DNA of 64,000 nt, taken from positions 1,178,001 through 1,242,000 of the forward strand of contig CBDCTC010000006.1 in the NCBI GenBank assembly GCA_965222125.1, in the 5' to 3' direction. Under the pieces are notes generated by a model that was given only the letters and a program-made list of their open reading frames with translations, ran no database searches and was not told the DNA's origin. Origin of the DNA: CAZENU01 sp965222125 (lineage in GTDB: Bacteria; Chloroflexota; Dehalococcoidia; Lucifugimonadales; CAZENU01). Each line of letters begins with the position of its first letter. Position 1 is the stretch's first letter. This document shows, piece by piece, positions 17,335-25,414 of this stretch. A program made the translations under genes and the position numbers.

Positions 17335-17892
17335 CTACTCGTTGAGGCCCAGTTGCGGGGCGACCGGCTTCAGCGCCTCGATCACGAAGGAGACCAGGTC
17401 GTCGAGCTCGACGCCGAGCTCCGCCGCGCCCTGGCGCATGTCGTCCCGGCTGACGGACTTGGCGAACGCCTTGTCCTTCATCTTGCGCTTGACCGAGCTG
17501 ACCTTCGTGTCCGACAGGCTCTTCGTGGGCCGGACCAGCGCGACGGCCGTGACGAAGCCGGACAACTCGTCGCACGCGAAGAGAGCCTTTTCCATCATCG
17601 TCTCGCGCGTGATGCCCGTGTGGTTGCCGTGAGACAGCACGGCGCGGACGATCTCTTCCGGAAAGCCCCGGGACCGCAGGATCTCCGCCCCGAACGTCGG
17701 GTGCGACTCGGGGGTCGGGCAGACCTCCCAGTCGAAGTCGTGCAACAGGCCCGCGATGCCCCACGTCTCCTCATCCCCACCCTCCTTGCGGGCGTAGGCG
17801 CGCATGCAGGTCTCTACCGCGAAGAGGTGCCTCCGCAGACTGTCGCTCTCGACGTGCTCTTCGACTACCAGGTTGGCCGTGGCTCTGTCCAT
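17335..17892 (-). CDS. HD-domain hydrolase
   Basis: A 185-residue HDIG-type metal-dependent phosphohydrolase. Conserved residues are in SLRRHLFAVETCM (first His), GLLHDFDWE (HD pair) and AVLSHGNHTG. These proteins hydrolyse nucleotides or phosphate esters; the substrate is unknown. It is convergent with the MidA-like gene (13 nt between stops) and lies downstream of trmI on the minus strand. Confidence 0.85.
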   Translation of the reverse strand: MDRATANLVVEEHVESDSLRRHLFAVETCMRAYARKEGGDEETWGIAGLLHDFDWEVCPTPESHPTFGAEILRSRGFPEEIVRAVLSHGNHTGITRETMMEKALFACDELSGFVTAVALVRPTKSLSDTKVSSVKRKMKDKAFAKSVSRDDMRQGAAELGVELDDLVSFVIEALKPVAPQLGLNE

Positions 17893-17932
17893 TTCTCACT
17901 CCTCTGGCGTGGTGCTGCCGGTGTCCGCGCGG

Positions 17933-18760
17933 CTACTCCTCGGCTTGGTCGTCGTCCGAGGTCTGTCGCGGCGAGCACTTGCGGGCGGTGGTTATGAAGC
18001 CGGTGTGGCCGATCATGCGGTGCGACGGTCTGACGCTGCGTCCGGAGACCTCCCACGGACGCATCAGAATCTCCAACGTCTCGATCAGCTCGAAAGAGCG
18101 CTCGCCCCTGAGCGCGCGCGTGACCTCGTGGAACTGCACGACCGTCGGCACGAAGGCGAGGAAGATGCCGCCGGGGACCAGCGCCCGCAGCGCGTGGGGC
18201 ACCACGTGCCACGGCTCCGGCAGGTCCAGCACCACCCGGTCGAGCTCGGTCTCCTCGAAGCCCTCGTAGACGTCGCCCTTCTTGAAGGTGACCCATGAGT
18301 GGTCCGGCAGCATGTAGGCGACGTTCTCCCGCGCCCGCTCGATCATGTCCTCGCGCAGGTCATACGACACGACCGTGCCCTCCCGGCCGACGGCGCGGGC
18401 GATGGCCATGGTCAGCGCGCCCGAGCCGCTGCCGGCCTCGAGTACCCGCGCGCCGGGGAACAGGTCGCCGTAGACGACCACCGCGCCGAGGTCCTTCGGG
18501 TACACGATGGTGGCGATGCGGGGCATCTCGCGGGTGAAGTCGGCCATCGTCGGCTTCACGGCCAGCAGCCAGTGGCCCTTGGACGTCTCGACGCGGGCGC
18601 CCTCAGGCTGGCCGATCAGGATGTCGTGGCGGAAGTGGCCCAGGTGCGAGTTGAAGTTCCCGTCCGCCTTGAGGCGCACGAAGTAGCGCCGCCCCCGCCT
18701 GTCGACGACGAGGGCGTAGTCGTCTTCCTCGAACATGTACCTCGGTGCTTGGTCGGTCAT
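17933..18760 (-). CDS. trmI: tRNA (adenine-N1)-methyltransferase TrmI-like
   Basis: Makes m1A in the T-loop of tRNA (position 58). Length 275 residues. The N-terminal small domain (YFVRLKADGNFNSHLGHFRH) is followed by a Rossmann methyltransferase: VYPKDLGAVVVYGDLFPGARVLEAGSGSGALT (motif I), VVSYDLREDMIERARENV, and the active-site region DRVVLDLPEPWHVVPHA. These are standard TrmI features of actinobacteria and Chloroflexi. Confidence 0.92.
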   Translation of the reverse strand: MTDQAPRYMFEEDDYALVVDRRGRRYFVRLKADGNFNSHLGHFRHDILIGQPEGARVETSKGHWLLAVKPTMADFTREMPRIATIVYPKDLGAVVVYGDLFPGARVLEAGSGSGALTMAIARAVGREGTVVSYDLREDMIERARENVAYMLPDHSWVTFKKGDVYEGFEETELDRVVLDLPEPWHVVPHALRALVPGGIFLAFVPTVVQFHEVTRALRGERSFELIETLEILMRPWEVSGRSVRPSHRMIGHTGFITTARKCSPRQTSDDDQAEE

Positions 18761-18842
18761 CCATATCTCCGTCGGTCGTCTCTTGCCGCGCCGGCGAGTC
18801 TGACCGGGGCCGTGTGGCGCATACCGGTTTGCGCCGGAGTGT

Positions 18843-19379
18843 CTACGGCTGCGTCGTCGAAGGCTGGTCGGCGACCAACACCCTGTTCAGCTCGGTGAGG
18901 ACGTTGGCCGCGTCGAGGTCCGACTCGACGTAGGCCTGGCCCGTCGTTCCGGTCTTGATGACGCTGGTGTAGAGCCGGGACGAACGCACGACGCCGTCCT
19001 TGTCGATCATGATCACGGCGCGCTTCGCCGTACCCTTTTCGTCGTCGTATACGCCGTACAGGCGGCTGACCTCGCCCTTCGGATGGAAGTCGCTCAGCAG
19101 CGGTATCGGGTAGTAGAGCGTGGGGCCCATGCACAGGTAGTAGGCGGCCTGCGTCGGCCTGGCGTCGGTGCTAATACCCAGTACCTGAGTATCCCTCTTC
19201 TCGAACTGACGGCCTATCGCCATGAACGAGAGAATCTGGTCCCGTCAGCCGTCCGTAAAGGTGTAGACGTGGAACGAGAGGATGACGTTCTTGCGGCCCC
19301 GGTAGCCGCTCAGGGTGACGTCGCGCTTGTTGTGGTCGACGAGGGTGAAGTCCGGGGCCCGGCTGCCGACTCCGATCAT
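18843..19379 (-). CDS. Selenocysteine-containing peroxiredoxin (UGA codon 45), copy 1
   Basis: AhpC/TSA-family peroxidase of 178 residues if UGA at 19245-19247 is read as Sec. The reading frame is open through the UGA with intact homology on both sides. Residues 1-44 start MIGVGSRAPDFTLVDH and lead to FTDG; after U45 come RDQILSF and VLGISTDARPTQAAYY. The UGA sits exactly where the peroxidatic Cys belongs in the T-x-x-C motif (T42-D-G-U45). GGAGGT lies 7 nt before ATG 19379. Conventional calling would keep only a headless ORF from 19223 that lacks the active site. A pseudogene is unlikely because the paralogue at 19617-20069 has UGA at the same codon. Confidence 0.85.
19209..19248 (-). promoter_or_regulatory. 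Candidate bacterial SECIS element of peroxiredoxin copy 1
   Basis: Directly after the UGA (19247-19245) a hairpin can form at nt 22-36: AUGGC (19223-19219), loop GAUAG, GCCGU (19213-19209), with one G-U pair. The loop begins with G, as is common in bacterial SECIS loops. An alternative 7-bp pairing joins CTGACGG, containing the UGA, with CCGTCAG (19212-19206). SelB binding to this stem is inferred. Confidence 0.6.
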
Positions 19380-19616
19380 GAGGCGTACCTCCTGGACGAG
19401 ACGGCGCCATTATAGCAACCGCACAAGGCTCTACCCTCGGCTTGAAGCGACTCGACGTGATGACGGGCCCCATGCCCAGGGCAGTCGCCAGCCCGGCGGC
19501 CGCCGTCCCACCGTGGCGGCCGGTGACTGTTCGGAGTTGAACTCCCTGCAACCCGTTCACCTCGAGGGGCGCACGTTGGGTTCCACAAACGTGAACGATT
19601 GCCGGGGCCGCTGGGA

Positions 19617-20069
19617 CTAGCCGACGGCCGCCAGCACCTCGTCGATGCTGAGATCGCCCGCGCTCGTGTAGACGCGCTTGAACCGGACGACGCCGTCTTT
19701 GTCCACCACGAAGATCGCCCGGAACGAGACCCCGGTCTCGTTGTTGAAGACCCCGTACTGCCGTGCGACCTCGCCGTGCGGGTAGAAGTCGCTCAGGATC
19801 GGGTAGGGGATGTTCCCCAGCGACACCGAGTAGGCGTTCTGGGCCGGCTGTGCGTTCGTGCTAATGCCCAGGACCTGGGCATTCCGCTCCTCGAAGTCCG
19901 GGTTCGCGGCCCGGAACGAGGAGACCTGGTCCGTTCAGCCGCCGGTGAACGAGTGTATGTGCCACGAGAGCACGACGCTCTTTTCGCCGCGGAACTGGCT
20001 CAGCTTCACCTCGTTCCGGTTCTGGTCGACCAGCGTGAAATCGGGTGCGGAGTCGCCTATTTCCACCAT
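19617..20069 (-). CDS. Selenocysteine-containing peroxiredoxin (UGA codon 45), copy 2
   Basis: A 150-residue AhpC/TSA-family peroxidase when UGA at 19935-19937 is read as Sec. The N-terminus starts MVEIGDSAPDFTLVDQ and reaches SFTGG; U45 then TDQVSSF and VLGISTNAQPAQNAYS follow, so homology to copy 1 runs straight through the UGA. The peroxidatic motif is T42-G-G-U45. AGGAGG lies 7 nt before ATG 20069. It lacks an obvious resolving Cys. It is followed by copy 1, 237 nt downstream, and preceded by gcvPB on the same strand. Confidence 0.86.
19898..19937 (-). promoter_or_regulatory. Candidate bacterial SECIS element of peroxiredoxin copy 2
   Basis: Beginning 20 nt after the UGA, a perfect 5-bp GC stem CCGGG/CCCGG (19914-19910 and 19902-19898) encloses a 7-nt loop. 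Its spacing matches the hairpin of copy 1 within one nucleotide and lies in the distance range known for bacterial SECIS loops. The upstream part also contains AGGTCT, the same hexamer as the E. coli fdhF apical loop, but not in an equivalent loop. Confidence 0.6.
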
Positions 20070-20103
20070 GTCTGTCCTCCTGTTCGGGTGAGCAAGTATA
20101 GAT

Positions 20104-21591
20104 TCATTCCGAGGCCGGCCGCCAGCGCAGGTCCGGCTGCCGTGCCGCGCGGGCCTCGTCCAGACGCGAGTTCGGCGTGTCGTGGGGAGCCGAGCGAACG
20201 AGCTCGGGGTCGTCGCGGGCCTCGCGGGCGATGGCCTTCATGACCGCGACGAAGTGGTCGAGCGTCTCGAGGCTCTCGGTCTCGGTCGGCTCGATCATCA
20301 GCGCCTCGTCGACGATCAGCGGGAAGTACATCGTCGGCGGGTGTATCCCGTAGTCGATCAGCCGCTTGGCCACGTCCAGGGCGGTGACGCCATGGTCGCG
20401 CTTCAGGCTGGTGGCGGACAGCACGACCTCGTGGAAGCAGGTGCGGTCGTACGGCAGCACGTAGTCGTCCCTGAGCTGGCTAAGCACGTAGTTGGCGTTG
20501 ATGACCGCGTCCTCGCTGATCTGGGATATCCCCTCGTTGCCGAGCGTCCGGATGTACGAGTAGGCGCGGACGAGGGCGCCGAAGTTGCCGTGAAAGGCGC
20601 CCATACGGCCGATCGACTGCGGGGGAGACCCGAGCGCGTACCGCGTCTCGCCGTCCTCTTCCAGCCGCTCCACGACGGGCGTCGGCAGGAACGGCACCAG
20701 CCGCTCGCTGACCATGACCGCGCCGGCTCCCGGCCCGCCGCCGCCGTGGGGCTGTGTGAACGTCTTGTGCAGGTTCGAGTGGACCACGTCGAATCCAAGC
20801 TCTCCCAGCTTGACGCGTCCCAGCAGCGCGTTCAGGTTGGCGCCGTCGCCATAGACTACGCCGCCCGCGGCGCGAACGATCCGGGTGACCTCCAGGATGT
20901 TGGTGTCGAACAACCCCAGGGTGCTTGGCTGCGTGAGCATGAAGGCGGCCAGACCCTCGCCCGCGGCGGCCTGCAGCGCGTCTAGGTTGGTGTTGCCGGA
21001 CGCGTCCGAGGGCAGCTCGACGAGCCTGAAGCCGGCCATCGCCGCGGACGCCGGGTTGGTGCCGTGTGCGCTGTCGGGGACGAGCACGTCCCGGCGGCCG
21101 CCGCCGCCGTTGGCGAGATGGTAGGCGCGCGCCATCAGCATCCCCGCCAACTCGCTCTCGGCGCCGGCCTTGGGCGCCAGGCACGTCGCCGCCATGCCCG
21201 ATATCTCGGTCAGGTAGCTCTGCAGCTCGAACACGAGCCTCAGCGCGCCCTGCACGGTCGACTCGGGTTGGTGAGGGTGGATCTCCGACATCCCCGGGAG
21301 CCCTGCCATCTCGTCGTTGAGCTTGGGGTTGTACTTCATGGTGCAACTCCCAAGCGGGTAGAAGTTATGGTCGATGGAGAAGTTGAACTGGCTGATCTGC
21401 GAGAAGTAGCGGACCAGCTCTCCCTCGGCCACCTCGGGCATCTCCAGCGAGTCGCGCAGCATCTCCGACGGCGGCAGGTCCTGGGCAGGCACGTCCAGCT
21501 GGGGCAGGGTCGTGCCCAGCCTGCCGGGGACGCTGCGGTCCATCAGCAACTGGCGGCGCCGGTCGTCGCCGTCTCGGCTGGCCGCGTTCAA
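20104..21591 (-). CDS. gcvPB: Glycine dehydrogenase (decarboxylating) subunit 2
   Basis: PLP-bearing half of the split P-protein of the glycine cleavage system, 495 residues. The PLP lysine is K276 in HSNLHKTFTQPHGGGGPG, with the Gly-rich loop after it. Also visible are FYPLGSCTMKYNPK and SAHGTNPASAAM. The first codons overlap the end of gcvPA by 4 nt (ATGA), so the two subunits are coupled. Confidence 0.96.
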   Translation of the reverse strand: MNAASRDGDDRRRQLLMDRSVPGRLGTTLPQLDVPAQDLPPSEMLRDSLEMPEVAEGELVRYFSQISQFNFSIDHNFYPLGSCTMKYNPKLNDEMAGLPGMSEIHPHQPESTVQGALRLVFELQSYLTEISGMAATCLAPKAGAESELAGMLMARAYHLANGGGGRRDVLVPDSAHGTNPASAAMAGFRLVELPSDASGNTNLDALQAAAGEGLAAFMLTQPSTLGLFDTNILEVTRIVRAAGGVVYGDGANLNALLGRVKLGELGFDVVHSNLHKTFTQPHGGGGPGAGAVMVSERLVPFLPTPVVERLEEDGETRYALGSPPQSIGRMGAFHGNFGALVRAYSYIRTLGNEGISQISEDAVINANYVLSQLRDDYVLPYDRTCFHEVVLSATSLKRDHGVTALDVAKRLIDYGIHPPTMYFPLIVDEALMIEPTETESLETLDHFVAVMKAIAREARDDPELVRSAPHDTPNSRLDEARAARQPDLRWRPASE

Positions 21592-22910
21592 TCGGCGCCG
21601 CCTATCTCGGCCAATGCTTTGGCCAGGGAGTCTATCTCCTCCCTGCTGTTCACCTCGGTGCAGCAGACCAGCATTCCGTTGGGCACTTGGTTGCTGACGT
21701 CGAGACCGCCGATGATGCCGCGTTCCAACAGGAGGCGGTTAGTCTCCTCGGGAGGCTTCGGACACCGGACGACGAACTCGCGGAAGAAGGTCCCGCCGAT
21801 CGGGAGCGAGTACCCGGGTATGTCCTGGATCAACGACGCGGCGTAGTGGGCCTTGTGGTAGCAGAGCTCGGCGACGTGCCGCAGTCCGCGCTTGCCCTGC
21901 GAGGCCATGTAGACCGTGGACATGAGCGCGATGAGCCCGACCGACGTGCATATGTTGGAGGTGGCCTTCTCGCGGCGGATGTGCTGCTCCCTCGCCTGGA
22001 GCGTGAGCACGTACCCCGTGCGGCCCCGGGAGTCCACTGTCCGGCCGACGATGCGGCCCGGCATCTGCCGCACGTACCGTTGTTTGCAGGCGAATATGCC
22101 GACGTACGGCCCGCCGTAGGTCGGCGCGATGCCCAGGGGCTGACCCTCGGCCACGACGATGTCGGCGTCGTAGTCGCCGGGGGGCCTGAACATCGCCAGG
22201 GATATCGGGTCCGCCACGACGATCAGCAGCGCGCCGTGGTCGTGTGCCCTGCGGGAGAGGACCTCCAGGCCATCCATGTAGCCCAGAAAACCCGGCTGCT
22301 GTACGACCAGGCACGCCGTGTCCTCGGCGAGCGTGTCGTCGCCCGGCGGCACGGTGTCGATCCGCAGGCCGGGCGCCTGCACGTAGGTTGCCAGCACGTC
22401 CCGGTAGTACGGAGAGACCGTGTCGAGCACGGCGACACGGTCTCTCCTGGTCAGCCTGGCGGCCATGAGCACGGCTTCGGCCATGGACGTCGATCCGTCG
22501 TACATGCCGGCGTTGGAGACCTCCATCCCGGTGAACTGGCACACCATCGACTGGAACTCGTAGTGCGCCTGCAGCGTGCCCTGGGAGACCTCGGGCTGGT
22601 ACGGCGTGTAGCTGGTCATGAACTCGCTGCGGGAGGCGATCTGCCGCACCACAGCGGGGACGAAGTGGCGGTACGAGCCTCCGCCCAAGAAGGACGAGTA
22701 CCTGCCGGGCGTGACGTTCTCTGCCGCCATGGCCTCGATCTCCCGGCGCAGCTCAAGCTCCGAAGTGGGCGCCGGCAGGTCTAGCTCAGGGTTGCGGTGC
22801 TCCGCGGGGATGTCGGAAAAGAGGTCATCCACGGAGTCGACGCCGATAGCGTCCAACATGACCCGCCGGTCGGAGTCGGTGTTCGGCGTGTAGGGTGAGG
22901 TGAAGCCCAT
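21588..22910 (-). CDS. gcvPA: Glycine dehydrogenase (decarboxylating) subunit 1
   Basis: N-terminal half of the split P-protein, 440 residues. Motifs include FLGGGSYRHFVPAVVR, FMTSYTPYQPEVSQGTLQ, MDGSTSMAEAVLMA-like YDGSTSMAEA, and EGQPLGIAPTYGGPYVG. Forms the heterotetrameric glycine decarboxylase with GcvPB. It lies 21 nt after gcvH. No clear Shine-Dalgarno is seen. Confidence 0.96.
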   Translation of the reverse strand: MGFTSPYTPNTDSDRRVMLDAIGVDSVDDLFSDIPAEHRNPELDLPAPTSELELRREIEAMAAENVTPGRYSSFLGGGSYRHFVPAVVRQIASRSEFMTSYTPYQPEVSQGTLQAHYEFQSMVCQFTGMEVSNAGMYDGSTSMAEAVLMAARLTRRDRVAVLDTVSPYYRDVLATYVQAPGLRIDTVPPGDDTLAEDTACLVVQQPGFLGYMDGLEVLSRRAHDHGALLIVVADPISLAMFRPPGDYDADIVVAEGQPLGIAPTYGGPYVGIFACKQRYVRQMPGRIVGRTVDSRGRTGYVLTLQAREQHIRREKATSNICTSVGLIALMSTVYMASQGKRGLRHVAELCYHKAHYAASLIQDIPGYSLPIGGTFFREFVVRCPKPPEETNRLLLERGIIGGLDVSNQVPNGMLVCCTEVNSREEIDSLAKALAEIGGAD

Positions 22911-22931
22911 GCTGTGGATCGTCGGGAGCTG

Positions 22932-23321
22932 TTAGGACCCGGACACGAGGAACGCGTCGTACTCCTCCGCGGACATAAGGCCGTCCAGCGCGGACGCGTC
23001 CGCCAGGTCCACCCTCACCAGCCACCCGTCCTCGAAGGGCGACTCGTTGACCAGCTCCGGAGCGTCTACGACGGCCTCGTTGCGCTCGACGACGGTCCCG
23101 CTCGCCGGTGCGACGAGCTCCGACACGGCCTTGACGGACTCGATCTCCCCGAACGGCTCGGCCCGCAGGACCTCCGCGCCCGGATCGGGAAGGTCGACGA
23201 ACACCACGTCTCCAAGGCTGTCCTGGGCGTGGTCGGTGATCCCGAAGGTCGCCAGCCCGTCGGCGCCCACGCGTACCCAGTCGTGCTCCTGGATGTATCT
23301 GCGATCTGAGGGGTTCGTCAT
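22932..23321 (-). CDS. gcvH: Glycine cleavage system H protein
   Basis: Lipoyl carrier of 129 residues that shuttles the aminomethyl group between P, T and L proteins. The lipoylated lysine is K64 in GEIESVKAVSEL. The region FGITDHAQDSLGDVVFVDLP is canonical. ATG 23321 follows a TATAAT by only 6 nt, so the transcript may be leaderless. Confidence 0.96.
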   Translation of the reverse strand: MTNPSDRRYIQEHDWVRVGADGLATFGITDHAQDSLGDVVFVDLPDPGAEVLRAEPFGEIESVKAVSELVAPASGTVVERNEAVVDAPELVNESPFEDGWLVRVDLADASALDGLMSAEEYDAFLVSGS

Positions 23322-23327
23322 GCGCTC

Positions 23328-23333
23328 ATTATA
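23328..23333 (-). promoter_or_regulatory. -10 box for a possibly leaderless gcvH transcript
   Basis: Perfect TATAAT ending 6 nt before the gcvH ATG; transcription would be expected to start at or next to the A of ATG. There is no room for a Shine-Dalgarno. No clear -35 is visible. It would begin the gcvH-gcvPA-gcvPB unit and separate it from gcvT upstream. Confidence 0.5.
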
Positions 23334-23375
23334 CGCGGGTACAGGGGAATGTATGTGACGGGGGCCTCTTCCAGC

Positions 23376-24494
23376 CTATATGGGCGCGAGTATGGGAGCC
23401 TGCCGCTCGGCGTAGAAGGGAAGCAACGCCACTTCGGCCTCCACCATACGGCCCCGGACATCCACGTGGAGGGGAGTCCCAGGATCCGACAAGTCTTCTC
23501 GAACATAGCCCATGCCTATTGCCCTGTCAAGCGTGGGAGAGTAGCTTCCGCTGGTAACCTCGCCGACGCGCTCGTCTCCTGCGACGATGGCGTGGCCCTG
23601 TCGCGCGATGCCTCGTCCGACCACGTCGAAGCCGACCAGCCTGCGGGCCGGGCCCTCGTCCCGGAGGCGTATCAAGGACTCCCTGGCGACGTACTCGTCA
23701 CGGTCGAGGTCGACGAACCTGCCCAGCCCGGCCTCGTACGGGTTGGTGCCCGCGTCGATGTCGTTGCCGTGAAGGGGCAGCCCCGCCTCCAGACGCAGCA
23801 CGTCCCGCGCTCCGAGCCCGCACGGCACCGCGCCGGCGTCGCTCAGCGCCCGCCATATTCTCGCGGCGTCGCCGGCCGGGACCATCAGCTCGAAGCCGTC
23901 CTCGCCCGTGTAGCCGGTGCGGGCCACAATGGAGGGCGCGCCCGCGATCTCGGTCTCCGCAGCCCTGAACAGCCGCAGCGAGGACAGATCGTGGTCGGTC
24001 AGCCCGGACAGCATAAGCTGCGCCGTGGGCCCCTGGTGCGCGATCATCGCGAGCTCTTCGGTGATGATATTGACGTCGACCTCGTCGGAGCCCCTTCGCC
24101 AGCGGAGCAGCCAGTCAGCTACGGTGTCCGCGTTGGAGGCGTTCGGGATCAGCAGGAACTGCTCTCTGCCCAGCCGGTAGACGATCGTGTCGTCGATGAT
24201 CCCGCCGTCGAGGTTGCATATGACGCCGTAGCGCGCCCTTCGTCTCCGCAGCTTCGGCACGTCGACGCTGAGCACCCGGTTCAGCAGCGACACCGCGTCC
24301 GGCCCGCTGATCTCGATGCGGCCCATGTGCGAGACGTCGAACAGGCCGGCGTTGGACCTGACGGCCCGGGCCTCGTCGAGGATGCCCGTGTACTGCACCG
24401 GCATGTCCCAGCCCCCGAAGGGCACCATCCGCCCGCCGAGCTTGAGGTGGGTGTCGTACAGGGGAGTCCGCTTGAGTTGGCTCGTCTCTGTCAT
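23376..24494 (-). CDS. gcvT: Aminomethyltransferase (glycine cleavage T protein)
   Basis: Transfers the methylene group to tetrahydrofolate, releasing ammonia. 372 residues from ATG 24494, the start that gives the standard N-terminus KRTPLYDTHLKLGGRMVPF. Typical elements are GLFDVSHMGRIEI, ARTGYTGEDGFEL, GLGARDVLRLEAGLPLHGND and GEVTSGSYSP. It is the promoter-proximal gene of the gcvT-gcvH-gcvPA-gcvPB cluster. No L protein gene is in the window. Confidence 0.95.
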   Translation of the reverse strand: MTETSQLKRTPLYDTHLKLGGRMVPFGGWDMPVQYTGILDEARAVRSNAGLFDVSHMGRIEISGPDAVSLLNRVLSVDVPKLRRRRARYGVICNLDGGIIDDTIVYRLGREQFLLIPNASNADTVADWLLRWRRGSDEVDVNIITEELAMIAHQGPTAQLMLSGLTDHDLSSLRLFRAAETEIAGAPSIVARTGYTGEDGFELMVPAGDAARIWRALSDAGAVPCGLGARDVLRLEAGLPLHGNDIDAGTNPYEAGLGRFVDLDRDEYVARESLIRLRDEGPARRLVGFDVVGRGIARQGHAIVAGDERVGEVTSGSYSPTLDRAIGMGYVREDLSDPGTPLHVDVRGRMVEAEVALLPFYAERQAPILAPI

Positions 24495-24550
24495 CGTATC
24501 CTTGTTTGGCGGTTCTTTGCAGTCCTGGCGAGCGCCTTCAGCATACCGCG

Positions 24551-25414
24551 CTACCGAAGGACCGCCTCTTCGAACCGGGTGATCGCGTCGATGTGGTCCT
24601 GGGGCGTCTGCAGGCCGGCGCCCGTCGTGGTCACGGACACGTGGGTGGCCCCGAGGTCTCGCCAGCCGGCCAGATCTCGGGCCCAGTCGTCGGGTGTGCC
24701 TTGGATGGTCAGCCTGCCGTCGACGCCGATCTCGTCGGGGTCGCGGCCGGCTTCGCGAGCGTAGGTCCTCACGCGCTCGACCATGGCGCGCAGCCGATCG
24801 TCCGGGCCGCCCTGGGGCATCCAGCCGTCGCCGACCCTGGCCAACCGCTTCAGGACGCGCTCGTCCATCCCGCCGAACCACACCGGGATCGGCCGCTGTA
24901 CCGGCAGCGGGTTGATACCGCCGTCGTCGACCGTGTGCCAGCGGCCCCGGTATGTGACCAGCTCGTTCGTCCACAGCAGCCGGAGCACTTCAATCTGCTC
25001 CTCGGATCGCCTCCCCCGGTTGCCGAAGTCCTCGCTCAGCGCCTCGTACTCTACGTCGTTCCAGCCGATGCCTATGCCGAGCCTCAGCCGGCCGCCGCTG
25101 AGTATGTCGACCTCGGCCGTCTGCTTGGCGACGAGCGCCGTCTGTCTCTGGGGCAGTATCAGTATGCCGGTGACCAATTCCACCGTCTCGGTCAGCCCGG
25201 CGACGTATGCGAACAGGACCATCACCTCGTGGAACTGGTCGGTGTGCCTGTACGCGCCGCTCCAGCCGGGGCGGCTGCCGGCGTTGGCCCCGAGCACGTG
25301 ATCGTAGGCCAACACGTGGGCGTACCCCAGCGACTCAGCGGCCTGCGCGTAGTCGCGGACGGCCGCGGGGTCAGGGCCTATCTCGGTCTGCGGGAAGACT
25401 ACCCCGATTCTCAT
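24551..25414 (-). CDS. LLM class flavin-dependent oxidoreductase, copy 1
   Basis: Bacterial luciferase-like TIM-barrel enzyme of 287 residues, probably F420- or FMN-dependent. The N-terminus MRIGVVFPQTEIGPDP, the central TALVAKQTAEVDILSGGRLRLGIGIGWN and the DGWMPQGG segment are typical. Its ATG shares one base with the stop of copy 2 upstream (TGATG), so translation is coupled. The substrate is unknown. Tandem LLM paralogues are a feature reported for SAR202-type Chloroflexota. Confidence 0.9.
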   Translation of the reverse strand: MRIGVVFPQTEIGPDPAAVRDYAQAAESLGYAHVLAYDHVLGANAGSRPGWSGAYRHTDQFHEVMVLFAYVAGLTETVELVTGILILPQRQTALVAKQTAEVDILSGGRLRLGIGIGWNDVEYEALSEDFGNRGRRSEEQIEVLRLLWTNELVTYRGRWHTVDDGGINPLPVQRPIPVWFGGMDERVLKRLARVGDGWMPQGGPDDRLRAMVERVRTYAREAGRDPDEIGVDGRLTIQGTPDDWARDLAGWRDLGATHVSVTTTGAGLQTPQDHIDAITRFEEAVLR

